DNA of 64,000 nucleotides from Agrypnia vestita (GCA_016648135.1 JADDOH010023630.1:204353-268352); one strand, 5' to 3'. Positions 1-11,754 are shown, counted from the first letter of the stretch. The notes: generated by a model not told the origin, from the letters alone. Made by a program: numbers and translations.

Positions 1-1555
1 GGTTTTTTAATAAAAACACCTCACTTATTATTTAAAAATAAAAATTCCAAAGTATGAAATGTGCCAATAAATGACCTAATTATAAAACAGAATGCCGTCG
101 GTTTTTACTTACGTTTTATTAAAAAAATTAAAAATGAGGAAAAATGGCACATATTAATACTTTTATAGTAGAAAAATTCGTGCCTCGCTTGTATATCTTT
201 ATAAATTAATTTGCATAAATTATCGCAATTTCGTACATTTTTACCATTACTTTGCTACAGCCAATTTAAAATAAATTACTTCGTTAACTACGGGAAAAAT
301 CGATACGTCACTAAAAATGACAATTTAAACGTATCTCTTACATGCATGTCAAAAGGTTTTCCAAAAATACAATAAATATGAGTCGTTGACATCATTAGTG
401 GGCTATTTTACTCCATTTTTTTAGTTTTATATTTTCTTCAGGTACGAACAATTTGTGTTTTTAATAAAAGCGGGATACGCGTGCAGGTTGTATGGACTAA
501 GTGAAAAATATGTTGTGAAATTTTTTACCAAGATCAAATAATTGACCCTTGTTTTTGTAAAATCTGAATTACCTATCCAACATAGCTCACTATTGATACA
601 AGCAACTCATTAGCTCATCCCTCTATTAGTATAATTGGTATTTTTTGTTTCGATTCAATTATTTTAGTTTTGTTTTTTTTATTGACTTAGCCTATAAAAA
701 CAGCTATAGTTTTTTATTCAAATCAAATAATGAATTCTAGTTTTACTACATTTTTTTCATGATGGGAAAAATTTTCATCGGAATATTTATATGAAATAAA
801 AAGTAGAATAAAAAATATAAGAATAAAAATATTTTTTAAATATAAACTGTTTTTTTTTTCGTAAGAATAATTCATTTCCAGAGGAAATTTATTTCAATCA
901 TTGAAATATTTAAAATGTTTTAAAAATTTAAAATTGATGCGTCTGATGTTTGATTAAATAGTATAAAAAAACTGAACATTTTTTTAGATTAAATATATTA
1001 CCGATAAAAAGTTGAAAGAGCAATTTTTCATGCAATGGGCATGTTATTTGACAACAATTATTCAGTTACCTTATTTAACTGAATATTTTTTGACAAATTA
1101 CAATTCTTTATACATATTTTTAAAAATATTTTTATTTTGTATTACCGAATTTAAGAAACTGAAAATACTTAATCATTTATACAAGAGTGATTGCAATTTA
1201 TAAAATGCATTAAAGAAAAAAAACATTTCTATATTTTCCCCCTAGTTATATGTATGTCGATCAGGCGAGTATTGTATGTCAGGTCATATCATTCAATTCT
1301 CACTCATTCCACATTTTCAAAACTATTAATGAACACATGTATATGTATAAAATTAAAGTATATCAGAAACAAAACTTTAAAATGTTCAGAGTACAAATCT
1401 AGCATTGTTTTAAAACAAATAGTTAGATGGTTAGATGTATTATATATATGAATAGACAAAAGTAATGTATTGCTTTTCTATTCCTATTATAAATGATTAA
1501 TTATCAATCAGAACCCTTTTAAATTATCTGCAGGGACATTTAACAATTTTTTATC
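1..1555. other. AT-rich non-coding DNA
   Basis: No gene is supported. Open frames are short and of low complexity. About 465-620 resembles, in inverted orientation, a stretch near 47080-47200 (shared core reading roughly AACATAGCTCACTATTGAT), so it is probably an old unnamed dispersed repeat. Confidence 0.6.
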
Positions 1556-1559
1556 AAAT

Positions 1560-1925
1560 TAAGTACACAAATTAAAAGACAGCAAACAGACAGAAAGATC
1601 ATGGAAGAGAATTCTATATGTTGTAAAATGAACCACGGATCTTCTGAAAAGACATAAAGAAAAAACTTTTAAACCAGCTTTTTACACAAAAAGTAACATC
1701 AGGAAATATAATTTAAATAATAAATCTAAAATAAATGCCTTAGAAAATAGCGTATTCTATAAAATAAATTTGCGAAGAATGTTATGCGTCATAAATCAGA
1801 CAGACTGGGAGAAAGATAGAAGAACACATGAGGGGAATACATTTTTTAACGATCATTTCAGAGATGGCAGACCACGCGAGAATTGAAGGTCATCTTTTCG
1901 ACAGTAACAGCGTAGATTTAATAAA
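1560..1925 (+). pseudogene. Penelope-like element relic, GIY-YIG end of the polyprotein
   Basis: Broken frames read in order a stretch ending in the sense of N-S-x-F-Y-K-I (about 1690-1775), then C-E-E-C, then a few residues later Q-T-G-R-K-I-E. That order matches the region before and inside the GIY-YIG endonuclease of Penelope-like retroelements, where a Cys-x-x-Cys pair precedes Y-I-G-Q-T-G-R. The frame is shifted once just before CEEC and has a TAA between the cysteines and QTGR, so it is dead. A second diverged copy lies inverted at 4805-5120. The family call is inferred from motif order. Confidence 0.6.
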
Positions 1926-4804
1926 AATATATATAAAAGGAAAGAATGTAGATATTTTATAAAACTTACCGATTAATAGTAACAAAAATGTAATCAATAT
2001 TCAAACTCCATCTGCTACGTCCACGCTTCTTCGTCTAATGACCACGCCCACATACTCACCGGACTCCACCTGACTCCTCACGCCATTCCTTAGTCTTAAG
2101 TTTAGTACTAGCAAAATTACAGAAGATGATGTGTTAGCATCTAAAACTTTCCGATCATTATAAACAAATACTGAAAGTACACAAAGTTATCGCTTTTTAA
2201 TATATTTTTTTAAAACGCAGGTTTAATTTATTACAAAAATCATTGGAATGTATCTGTTGTATATAAAAATAGCAGTCCTCCTCCCTGTCAGCGATCGTTT
2301 CTACTGAATATTCCTCCCCGTAAGCGATAATTGTAGGTGATTGATAGAAAATTAACAGTTCAACTGTAGATATCTTCTCATCACTACTGACTGCGCACCT
2401 TTATACATATTAAATGAATCCATCATAATTTTTTAATCTTTCAGTACTCATTCGTTTAAGAATTATGTAGATAAAAAATTCCTAGCTGTGAAAAACGCTT
2501 GAAATATTTATTAAAATTTTAAATATCTATATATACAATTTAAGAAGGTACTTCAGTGACACTTGATGATAGCCTTAGAATATAAGTATTGAATAGGAAG
2601 TATGTGATGATGACAGGTTATTAAGTTTATTTACGAGTATTCTGACATAAAACTTAAACAGCCTTCTGTGAATAAATTTATTATTATTTTATTATATGTC
2701 AAAACTAAGTTGTTTGATATTATGCTTCTTTTTACCTCATACACGAGGGATGGAAAAGTGGTAATTTAATGGGAAAACTTATATAATATATTTTAATTCA
2801 TTAAGTAACGTAGCAGAAATCATTTCATGAAATTCTTTCAAATGTACTAACTGGATTAGATGGTTAATTATTATATTATTACTTTAACCACATTGCGTTC
2901 ACTTAAAATTCTACCATGATGAAATATTACAAAATGTAATTAACAAAACTAAACGTAAAATGGGTCTAGGTATGGTAATTCAAATGGGTTTTGGGTTAGT
3001 GTGAGTTTTATTCTTTTGAGTCTTTTTAATGCCTTTTCACTCGGATGGGTGGTGACCTATTAGTAGCAGATGTACTGTGTGGCGGAGCAGTCGTTTATTT
3101 GAACGAAAACAGTGTCCACAAAACATGTGTTGACAATATTTGATCTACTTACTTAAGCTTTAAAAGCTATTTACAACAAATTAATATTCCTAAAAATAAT
3201 ATAATCCCAAAAGTTTGTACGTTCTTAGATTGTTAGTCTGTCTAATCAGACTTACTCTTTACTTTTATTTTTTGGCTGTAAAGAGAAATTTTGTTTGTGT
3301 TTTTACAAAGCTTTGCCTGATTTTAGAAAATACTGGACATAGAGTTCTTGAAAATATTTTCTTAAAAAAATGAGTTGCTGCTAAATTTCGTTACCGATAT
3401 CAGAGGATTTACAATTTTTTTCCAGACTTGGATATTTTTGTACAGATTGATACATAATTCGTAGCCATCTCCATTTATCTTATATGTGGAGGGAACAAGT
3501 TTTGGCAATAACCTCACGATATTCTGATAAACCATTATTTTCTGTACAAATATATAAAATATATAAAAAAATAAACACTACCACAAAAACCGGTATACAA
3601 ATAAAAATAAAAACTGCCTTATATCTGAATGTATGTAGTTCAATCCTACGAGTTTTCTATCACGATGTATTAAATATTAAAAACAAACATGATTTTAAAA
3701 CAGGTTACAAAGCGCACCTCGCTAGTTAAACCTTAGGTGAAAACTAGCTAAAAACTTTGTCCTTGTCTTTTCCCCATAGGTTGAGGAAAATACAAGGTGC
3801 AGAGAAAGGAGTAGAGGTATCAAAGGGTGAGATGCAAGAAGAGTAAGAGGGGAGTATAATATAGTAGGGTAATCTCACACTTCATTGTGTACCTACACCA
3901 ACACAGCTTTTAGAGGCTACATATAATATTACGTACGTCAGCAAACATTAAAATAGCAAAATGAAATATTTTATTTTAAGCTTCTAAGAAGTGTTTGTAT
4001 TGTTGTTGTTTTGAAATATTCTGTTTGATTTATTTTGTGGAATTTTTCCATAAGTGTGTGTAAATTCCATAATGTTTTTTTTAAATTTATTCATCTCCTG
4101 CCTCAATCTTTTGTATACATTTGAGTGTTTTAATGTCTGTTGCGTTAGATATATTAATTTAGTGAATTATTTTGTATTTATGGAATAAGGTGTTTTTGAT
4201 GTATTTGTTTTGCTGTCTGTGTAAAGATACATTTCTATTGAATGGCTAATATTGCAATGGGCACATTTATGCACTTTCGTAAAATTTTCGATAAGTTATA
4301 CAGTACATTTTGAGAAACATTTAGCGAAATCGAAAAATCTATAATTATGGATTTTTACTTCAATAAGGTCCACTTGCAAGTGGTTTTACCTGAAATAATC
4401 AACAAGCCAAATTTACGTGTTTACTTATTTGCACAAAAACAATATTTTTTCCTCTTCTTCTCAGTTCTCCAATAGGCTCTTTGCTTATTCTGAAGAACCT
4501 CACTAATGGATAATGGTTTAGGTAAAATAATGAAATGTGATATTTTTTCAATAATAAGAGTGGTAATTAAATACATCATGTTTTTAAATGCTTATAAGAA
4601 AATATAAAAAAATAAGTTTCGCAAATTTTTTTTATTTTTATTTAATTAATAATATATATAATATTTTATTAAAATGATACCTAGAAAATGTTTAAAATTC
4701 ATTTTTTTGTATGTATATACCTCACCAAAAAGAATTATGATTCTTGTGTGTGTTGAATATACATATTTAGTTTCTGTTCTTTTTTACATACGTTTATTAA
4801 ATCT
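1926..4804. other. non-coding DNA between two Penelope-like relics
   Basis: No gene or clear repeat recognised. About 1985-2100 is less AT-rich than its surroundings and could be part of the same dead element, but no frame supports this. Confidence 0.4.
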
Positions 4805-5120
4805 ACGCTATTACTGTCGTAACGATGACAGTAGAACCTTCAGTTCTTACGTGGTCTGCCATTTCTGAATTGATTGTAAAAAAAAATATTTCCATCATGT
4901 GTACTTCGATCCTTGTCTCTATCTTTCTTCCAGTCTTTATGGTACGTATAATAATCTTTGCAATTTGTTTTATAAAATCCGCTATTTTGTAACGCATTTA
5001 TTTTAGATTTATTAGGTATTTAAAATATATTTTCTGATGTTACTATTTGTATAAAAAGCTGGTTTAAAAGTTTTTCTTTATATATATTAAGAAGATCCGT
5101 GGTTTATTTTCCAACATATA
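4805..5120 (-). pseudogene. Penelope-like element relic, second GIY-YIG copy
   Basis: Read on the minus strand this is the same sequence as 1560-1925 in inverted orientation. It keeps the N-S-G-F-Y-K-T-N-C stretch, then a damaged Cys pair (C-K-D-Y), then T-G-R-K-I-E-T-R-I and a histidine, as in the GIY-YIG helix. Several frame breaks are visible. The two copies lie about 3 kb apart head to head. They have diverged at many positions, so they are either separate old insertions or an old inverted duplication. Confidence 0.6.
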
Positions 5121-5413
5121 GAATTCTCCTCCATGATTTTTTTGTTTGTTTGCTGTTTTTTAATTTGTGATACACGTTATATTGAAAAAATTGGCACGGA
5201 AAATTTCACCAGAAATCAACACTAGGTAACAGAAAATAAATAAAAACTCGAAAACTGGGTGATCTATGTGATCGTAAATTTGTTTTAAATTCAAAATTAA
5301 ATTGTTTTTATCAATATTATAGAAAAAAACACAACAGATAAAAGACGTTTTTAAAAAACAATTGAACTCATTTTTTTCCCTTTTTCAGATATCAACACAA
5401 GCTTTCTCTTGTT

Positions 5414-5526
5414 TAAAAATGTTCCATTTTTTAAACTTCAAACAATTTGAAAATAATAAAGTAGGTACCTACCCACATTCTATAACTTCCAAACTATCCG
5501 AAGTTTAAACAATGGAACATTTTAAA
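5414..5526. repeat. inverted repeat (hairpin), arms about 24 bp
   Basis: A stretch reading AAATGTTCCATTTTTTAAAC is matched in reverse complement by GTTTAAACAATGGAACATTT about 60 bases on. It abuts the 206-bp tandem array that begins at 5561. Confidence 0.6.
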
Positions 5527-5560
5527 TGTGTTGATTTTCCTAATTTTATAACATTATACA

Positions 5561-6395
5561 TCTTATATCTATAGATAAGGTAAAGCGTTATATTTCAGCT
5601 GCTAGGCATGTTTATAAATATGATTTTGGCTGCAACACACGTTTTTGTAAATGAGTCTGTCTCTTTTTTTAATTTTTTTTTATTCTTGGTATCGTTTTCT
5701 TCGTACCCGTTGTGACTTGCAATCTTTAAGATTGTGTTAACTTCAATTTTATAGTTTTCTGGTGATAGTGGTATTATCTTATATCTATAGATAAGGTAAA
5801 ACGTTGTATTTCAGCTGCTAGGCATGTTTATAAATATGATTTTGGCTGTAACACGCGTTTTTGTAAATGAGTCTGTCTCTTTTTTTTATTCTTGGTATCG
5901 TTTTCTTCGTACCCGTTGTGACTTGCAATCTTTAAGATTGTGTTAACTTCAATTTTATAGTTTTCTGGTGATAGTGGTATTATCTTATATCTATAGATAA
6001 GGTAAAACGTTGTATTTCAGCTGCTAGGCATGTTTATAAATATGATTTTGGCTGTAACACGCGTTTTTGTAAATGAGCCTGTCTCTTTTTTTTATTCTTG
6101 GTATCGTTTTCTTCGTACCCGTTGTGACTTGCAATCTTTACGATTGTGTTAACTTCAATTTTATAGTTTTCTGGTGATAGTGGTATTATCTTATGTCTAT
6201 AGATAAGGTAAAACGTTATATTTCAGCTGATAGGCATGTTTATAAATATGATTTTGGCTAGAACACACGTTTTTGTAAATGAGCCTGTCTCTTTTTTTTA
6301 TTCTTGGTATCGTTTTCTTCGTACCCGTTGTGACTTGCAATCTTTAAGATTGTGTTAACTTCAATTTTATAGTTTTCTGGTGATAATGGTGTAGG
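5561..6395. repeat. tandem repeat, four copies of a unit of about 206 bp
   Basis: Copies start at 5561, 5777, 5983 and 6189, so the periods are 216, 206 and 206. The first copy is longer because of an expanded T-run. Each unit has two palindromes: TATCTATAGATA near its start (the first base pair is changed in copy 4) and CAATCTTTAAGATTG near its end (one base changed in copy 3). Copies differ by only a few bases. No coding potential; it looks like a short satellite block. Confidence 0.95.
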
Positions 6396-7499
6396 TACTA
6401 ATCCGATGAATCATTGAATCAATGTTCTTATATTTTAATATCTCATTATACTCCCCATAACACGAGTCAATAGCTCGACCTTCTTAGAGAAGTATTTACA
6501 AGACAAATTAATGTATAAATTTTTAGTATGCAAAAACCATTTAGAAGTTGTAGTTTGTTGTATTATACAGAAATCATTTGAAATGTGTGGGCAATGTTAC
6601 AATACATGTCTGTCCAATATCAAGGATTTGACTTCTTTCTTAAACTGTTCGTATTTTGAAATGTTTCTTTATTGAAACTTGTTTTGTGACAGCAATGTAT
6701 TGTACCATTTCACTCCCAAGTATGTAAAGTGGTGTTGTACAATGGTGGTTCTTAAAGTTGGTAGGTATCTTTATTTGCCACTTTGTTCTATATCTTTTAC
6801 TTTTACAGTCTAAGGGGTGGAATTTATTTATAAAATAATCTTTATAGGTTTTTTCTTTATGTTTATTTCCAATTGTTCTTTGCATTTAAAATCTATGAAA
6901 AATAATTAAAATTGAAGTAGTTTCCTTGCGTTTCATACCGAAGTAATACAGAAATAATTTACCACTAACGAAAGTTGTTGGTAAAAGTGAACTGAACAAT
7001 TCAATCATTCAGAATAGTAAACAGTAATCAGTTCAAAAAGAACTGTTGTTCCCGAACGACCCATCTTCAGCAGTTAGTACTTTAAAATAAGCTTTTATTA
7101 GAATTTCTAAGTAATAAATTGAAATAAAATGTGTATCTCTTAATATTTCTATGGTCTTATTCAAATTTAAATATAAATACATAATATATCTGTGAGATTT
7201 TTATATATTGATATTTATATAAAATGACAAAGTGACATCCTTTTCTTCGAGGAAACATTTTATGTTGTTGTGTCCAGTAAATTCGTGTATATTGTAATTA
7301 TTTTATTGAATACATAAATATATTAGGGAGAATAGCTAAAATATGAATTCTGTACTTGTCTTTTTACAGAGATATTGCTATACAACAGGCCATGCGGTCC
7401 ACTTTATGTAGCGAAAAAAAAACACCCAGACTTTAGAAAATCACATAGATGTAATATAAACTCACCAATAATCGAATCTGGAACCTCTGGTTTAAGAAG
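6396..7499. other. AT-rich non-coding DNA
   Basis: No gene supported. At 7380-7545 the minus strand weakly resembles a tRNA-type SINE head (a GGTTCCAGATTCGATT box), too diverged to call. Confidence 0.4.
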
Positions 7500-7774
7500 G
7501 CAGTATTGTGCTTACTGGACCACGAGGGCCGTCATTATTTATTTACTTATCAATAATACCATAGTGGGCTTATACAGTATATACAAAGTTACAAGTATTT
7601 TCACAAAAAAACATAGAAATAAAACATTTACAAAAAATTAACCATCATTAAAACACTAAATATAAAAAAACATGATCAGTAATAATTAAAAAACTTTGAA
7701 AAAATAATACTAAAAACTAATTAAACCAATGTACCAGATAAATAAGATAAGAAGATAAAGTAAAACAAAAAAAA
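7500..7774. repeat. dispersed repeat family G, copy 1
   Basis: Shares with 53530-53935 a segment about the phrase TAGTGGGCTT-TACAG and, further on, the string CCAGATAAATAAGATAAGAA. A short related piece lies at 24530-24560. No coding frame. It abuts repeat family A at 7775. Confidence 0.6.
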
Positions 7775-8093
7775 ACTAACCTATAAAAACCAAGTCTGAT
7801 CATACTTCCTTTTCACATTGAATCAGGTTTCGTGCCTATACACGCGTCGGGCTAATTATTTGTATTGATTCCAATTTGAAAAACCATTAAAATTTCGAAA
7901 AATTCAAAATTATACTATATTTATTAAATTTTTTCAACGAAAATTTGTTAGATCGAATTTTTATCGTCGCCACGAGTCTGCTTGCAAAGTTTCAGCTCGA
8001 TTGAATCACGGGAAAAGGTTTGAAAATCGATCCAAAGTTTTTTCGTCAGACAAGCAAGCAGACGCTTCGACTTAAAAGAAAGGGAGTAAAAAA
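7775..8093 (+). repeat. dispersed repeat family A, copy 1 (about 320 bp)
   Basis: One of four copies here (others at 9475, 31041, 50575). The family starts near ACCCATAAAAACC, carries TACTCCCTTTCT and ends with AGAAAGGGAGTA, so the inner ends are inverted repeats. The middle has CAAAGTTTCAGCTCGATTG and AAAATCGATCCAAAG. Non-coding; a MITE or another non-autonomous element is likely. Confidence 0.8.
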
Positions 8094-8330
8094 TTAAGAT
8101 ATTCACATAATGAAGAAGTTTCCATTTTATATAAATAAATGATTTAAAAAAATAAGTAAAATTTAACAGAAATGGGAAAAAACCATAAATGAAAAAATTA
8201 TGGGACTTTAAAGTTACGTTGAAAAAATAATTTCGTTTCACGCGACGGTACAGCGTGTGACGTCACTTAACCTAGACGACGCGGCTCGTATTCGCTTACT
8301 GCCTGGGTGCGACGATCTCGAATAGGTGAA

Positions 8331-8388
8331 ATGACGTCACAGGTAGCACAAGCCACAGTCGTTTTGATCTATATTTTAATACCATTAA
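8331..8388 (+). CDS. possible signal-peptide exon of the TIL inhibitor gene
   Basis: An ATG at 8331 opens 19 codons, MTSQVAQATVVLIYILIPL, with a hydrophobic core like a secretory signal peptide. Ending the exon after the first base of the next codon (GT at 8389) gives phase 1, which fits the phase implied by the acceptor before the TIL exon at 8648. The implied intron is about 260 bp and contains a LINE tail. Against it: the donor (GTTTTG) is weak and a neighbouring motif is duplicated at 8371 and 8405. Speculative; RNA data would decide. Confidence 0.25.
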
Positions 8389-8414
8389 GTTTTGTACACA
8401 GTAGTTTTGATCTA

Positions 8415-8480
8415 TATTTTAATCATCATAATTCTTGGCACTACAACCCTTGGTGGGTCTTGGCCTCCTCAATAATTTTC
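8415..8480 (-). mobile_element. LINE 3'-end fragment
   Basis: The minus strand reads the short C-terminal motif E-E-A-K-T-H-Q-G-L followed by a stop, then a run of AT-rich trinucleotides. This is the typical last peptide and tail of an arthropod non-LTR retrotransposon, as also seen at 34316-34500. Confidence 0.55.
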
Positions 8481-8647
8481 CTCCTATATTTTAAAACCAT
8501 CAAGTTAAATATAGTATTATCAGCATCATAAAACTTGTCCACTAGAGTCCACAAATGTGAACTCAGTTTACAGTACCGGAGGAGAAAGGTTTAAGACTAA
8601 TTTTCCACCAATCCTTTTTTATGTAATAATGTGAATATTGTGTGTAG

Positions 8648-8820
8648 TATTCTCGTGCGGGGAGAATGAGGAGTACCAGAAGTGCGCCAGCGAGTGCCAG
8701 GTTAGCTGCCGCCAGCCAGACTACGTGCCCTGCACCTTCAGCTGCCTGGAGGGCTGCGTCTGTGTCAAGGGCACCCTGCGTCACTCCAACGGAAAATGCG
8801 TGCTCCCAAGCGAGTGCTAG
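8648..8820 (+). CDS. TIL-domain serine protease inhibitor, terminal exon
   Basis: The exon encodes FSCGENEEYQK... to ...PSEC and stops at TAG 8818-8820. Ten cysteines are spaced 8-3-3-7-3-3-1-11-5, the pattern of the trypsin-inhibitor-like (TIL) fold with five disulfides. Members are small secreted inhibitors of trypsin-, chymotrypsin- or elastase-like proteases. There is no initiator Met or signal peptide in frame. A splice acceptor ends at AG 8646-8647, giving a phase-1 start, so this is the last exon of a split gene; the first may be at 8331. Two overlapping AATAAA signals follow at 8847-8856. It is more GC-rich than its surroundings and intact. Its target protease cannot be told from sequence. 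Confidence 0.85.
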
Positions 8821-8846
8821 TTTATATTTAATATTACAACAGTCAT

Positions 8847-8856
8847 AATAAATAAA
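8847..8856 (+). terminator. polyadenylation signal of the TIL gene
   Basis: Two overlapping AATAAA hexamers at 8847-8852 and 8851-8856 lie 27-31 bases after the TIL stop codon, a normal distance for a short 3' UTR. Confidence 0.75.
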
Positions 8857-8909
8857 GAATCTGAAACCTTCTTTTCCTGATTTTTTATTTTAGTTCATGA
8901 TCTCATATG

Positions 8910-9045
8910 AGCCGGTAGACCTCCAGGAAGACAACTATGTGACAAATGATGGAGAGACAGCTGGTTATCCATATCCCGGGAGCAGGAGCCGAGAAACAAC
9001 AGGACATGTTCCTAATACATGCAGAAGTAGAAGAAGAAGTTCGCG
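8910..9045 (+). mobile_element. LINE 3'-end fragment ending in an AGAAGAAG tail
   Basis: The segment reads D-L-Q-E early on, then TTATCCATAT, GGAGCAGGAGCC and ACATGCAGAAG before a GAA-rich tail. The same series is present on the minus strand at 62590-62760. Frameshifted; a 5'-truncated non-LTR copy. Confidence 0.55.
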
Positions 9046-9224
9046 TATGAGTAGTTGAAAATTAAAACCAGCCTAACTCAATACCTAACCAAATCAAAGA
9101 AAAAATCGTAAGTAAAAATCGTGGGAATTGAAAATTTTCGATAATTAATGGCTATAGCCAAGTTGCTTCAAATATTTGAAATAGGACAGATAAGGAACAG
9201 ATATACAGCTGTATGTACGTGAAT

Positions 9225-9310
9225 GAATGGTTCTAGGGTGGAATCGGTGAACTTTACACTGTGTAAAGCGATCATTTAATAGCTTTTTATCTGTAAGACT
9301 TTGTAATTTA
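9225..9310. repeat. MITE family C relic
   Basis: Contains GGGTGGAATCGGTGAACTTT and ACACTGTGTAAAGCGATCA, the internal motif of the hairpin MITE best seen at 49295-49535. Confidence 0.5.
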
Positions 9311-9474
9311 GCTTAATCAAAGAAAAAAATTCACGTCTATTTAATGTCGTCTTGAATAAGCAGATTTTTAACGAGCAATAACTCACGATTTATACTTGAT
9401 GTCATGATGGTTAACTGAAATTTAAATTGTAGAAGTGGGCTTAGATAATATATTGACATTCTAATCTAAAAAAA

Positions 9475-9990
9475 AAGTAACCCATAAAAACCAAGTTTTT
9501 ATTATACTCCCTTTCTTTGTAAAATATAACAACAATTAAAGACGAATTAAAACAAATAACATAATACTAAACTTACAGTAATTTAATATATTTCTAAAAT
9601 ATCAGATGTTTTGAGCTTTGATAAGACACTTCATGCTTTGAAGATTAAATTCTAAAAACATTTGTCAGTCAAGAAGTACCTATTATGCATACCGACGGAG
9701 TAATTCAAATTTAGAAAATATTCCGCGACGTTATCGGGCCGCCGTTGATTATTAAACTTTTCTAATGATTCCAATTTGAAAAAACCAATAAAATTTCTAA
9801 AAATCCGAAATTATACTATATTTATTATTTTTTTTAACGAAAATTTGATAGATCTTCTTGTTCGTCGCCACGAGTCTACTTGCCAAGTTTCAGCTCGATT
9901 GGATAACGGGAAAAGGTTCAAAAATCGATCCAAAGTTTTTGTTGACGGCAAGCAAGCAGACGCCACGAGTAAATAAAGGGAGTAAAAAAC
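9475..9990 (+). repeat. dispersed repeat family A, copy 2, with a variable insert
   Basis: Same ends and 3' half as copy 1. About 9525-9768 is unrelated DNA inserted just after the CTCCCTTTCT motif. Copy 3 at 31041 has different extra DNA at the same junction. Confidence 0.75.
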
Positions 9991-10501
9991 AAAATGGCGA
10001 TTGGATTTATTTTGATTCTCAACGACTCGTATTAAAATTCACTATTAAAGAGAAGATACAAGGAATCAAAGGCGTACGTCAAAATTGGTTGTCTTGGCTG
10101 GTTCCACGATTTGGTCCCTTGTCCAATACCACATATAAGCTTAAACATTTTGAAACAATTGTGAAAAGGTTAAACTAAATATCTACTCTTAAAAAGTATA
10201 ACGTCTTAATAAATAAGTTGTATTTTATTACAAGAAGACATTTTTATAAAAGACAATTGTAAAAAATACGCCTTGTTTACTAGGGGATTAGATTACGCAG
10301 AATAAATACTTTAACTGCAGTATATATGTGTCGAGGGGAAATATGATTCCTTTGTTACCCTTTCCTGAAGAACTAGTTCAGTTCATCTCTCTGCATATTT
10401 TATGCTCTTATTTCTTCAATATAATTTTTATTTTAACTTTATACCCACGAAAAAATTAAATAAGCGAGTTAAACACAGTGACACAATTTTTTAAACATAT
10501 A
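9991..10501. other. non-coding DNA
   Basis: No gene supported. The open stretch at about 9990-10178 runs on from a repeat family A end and shows no recognisable domain. Confidence 0.4.
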
Positions 10502-10533
10502 TTAGGTCCTTACATATGAAATTGACGTTTAGT
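10502..10533 (+). repeat. mariner terminal inverted repeat, left
   Basis: Starts TTAGGTCCTTACATATGAAA. It matches the reverse complement of 11755-11786 with a few differences, the first at the ATG/ATA position after CATAT. Confidence 0.9.
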
Positions 10534-10578
10534 ATGGGAGGAACATAAAGCCGATTTTTTTTATTATAATATATTTAT

Positions 10579-11598
10579 TTAATCAAAGTATGTACCATTG
10601 CTATCTATGCACTTTTGCCATCTCATAGGTAGTTCATCGATCCCTTTACTAAAAAAACCATTTGGATGGGAATCAATAAAATCTTTGAAGGCGGTTTGGA
10701 CTGCCCCATCGGAGTTGAATTTTTTCCTTTGCAAGAAGTTATCCAAATTTCGAAAAAAATGGTAATCTGTTGGGGCAAGGTCCGGAGAGTACGGTGGATG
10801 TCTTAGACATTCCAATTGAAGCTCCTCTAATTTGGTAGCCGTCTGTTGTGCAGTGTGTGGTCTAGCGTTATCATGAAGCAGCAGTGGCCTAGAGCGATTA
10901 ACCAGCCTCGGTTGTTTAGCAGCTAGCTTTTCCATCATGGTTTGCAGTTGCTGACAATAGACATCTGCCGTAATCGTCTGGCCAGATTTAAGAAAGCTGT
11001 AGTGAACGACACCAGCACTAGTCCACCAAACGCTCACAAGTAACTTTTTTGGAGTCAATTTTCGCTTGGGGCATGGTTTGGCTGGTTCGGCAGGGTTCAG
11101 CCATTGCGATGAGCGCTTCCGATTATCGTACAGGATCCACTTTTCATCACAGGTAATGATTCGATTTAAAATCCCTTCATTATTGTGCCGGTTGAGTAAT
11201 GCAACGCAGCAGTCAACGCGCGTTTCTTGATTTGCTTCACTCAATTCGTGAGGTACCCACCTTTCAAGCTTTTTCACCTTACCAATTTGCTTCAAGTGGA
11301 TTAAAACAGTTTTATCACTAACACCGCAGCCTGCAGCTAACTCGGATGTGGTTTGCGATGGATCCGCTTCCACAGTAGCCTTCAATTCTTCATTATCAAC
11401 TTTGGTCTCCGGCCGTCCACGGGGCTTGTTCTGCAGGTCGAAATTTCCAGAACGAAAACGTTGGAACCAAAAACGCACTGTGTTTTCTTTTGCGGCACCG
11501 TCGCCATACACATCATTAATCCTTCGAGCCTTTTCTGCAGCACTGGTGCCACGGTGGAACTCGTACTCGTAAATAACGCGATATTTCAAGTTTTTCAT
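10579..11598 (-). CDS. mariner transposase, DD34D, intact
   Basis: This enzyme cuts and pastes the element by binding its TIRs and joining them to TA targets. The 339-residue reading starts at ATG 11598; the frame stays open upstream to 11709, but the added residues are hydrophobic and unlike the family, and 339 is close to the usual 340-350. The N-terminal two-helix-turn-helix region includes RFRSGNFDLQNKPRGRPETK and a second HTH ending HLKQIGKVKKLERWVPHEL. The catalytic triad is the D of ITCDEKW, the D of LLHDNARPH and the D of SPDLAPTDYHFF, with exactly 34 residues between the second and third. C-terminus is RWQKCIDSNGTYFD. No stop or frameshift is seen, so activity is possible. Confidence 0.93.
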   Translation of the reverse strand: MKNLKYRVIYEYEFHRGTSAAEKARRINDVYGDGAAKENTVRFWFQRFRSGNFDLQNKPRGRPETKVDNEELKATVEADPSQTTSELAAGCGVSDKTVLIHLKQIGKVKKLERWVPHELSEANQETRVDCCVALLNRHNNEGILNRIITCDEKWILYDNRKRSSQWLNPAEPAKPCPKRKLTPKKLLVSVWWTSAGVVHYSFLKSGQTITADVYCQQLQTMMEKLAAKQPRLVNRSRPLLLHDNARPHTAQQTATKLEELQLECLRHPPYSPDLAPTDYHFFRNLDNFLQRKKFNSDGAVQTAFKDFIDSHPNGFFSKGIDELPMRWQKCIDSNGTYFD

Positions 11599-11754
11599 TT
11601 TGTAAACTGAGTGACGCAAAGAAAAAAACAATTGAGGAAAAAACAAATGAATTATAATTTTCAAAACACAAATACATGAGTAAATAGCTGTATAAATTTG
11701 GATTTGCAATTCCTAACCAAAGAGAAAATATTTGAGATCAAATTTGCCAGTACG

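Noticed and set aside
5561..6395. CRISPR array
   Set aside because: Four long, nearly identical units without short repeat/unique spacer structure, in a eukaryotic AT-rich context.
11353..11610. Plus-strand open frames across the mariner
   Set aside because: Shadow frames of the transposase on the minus strand.
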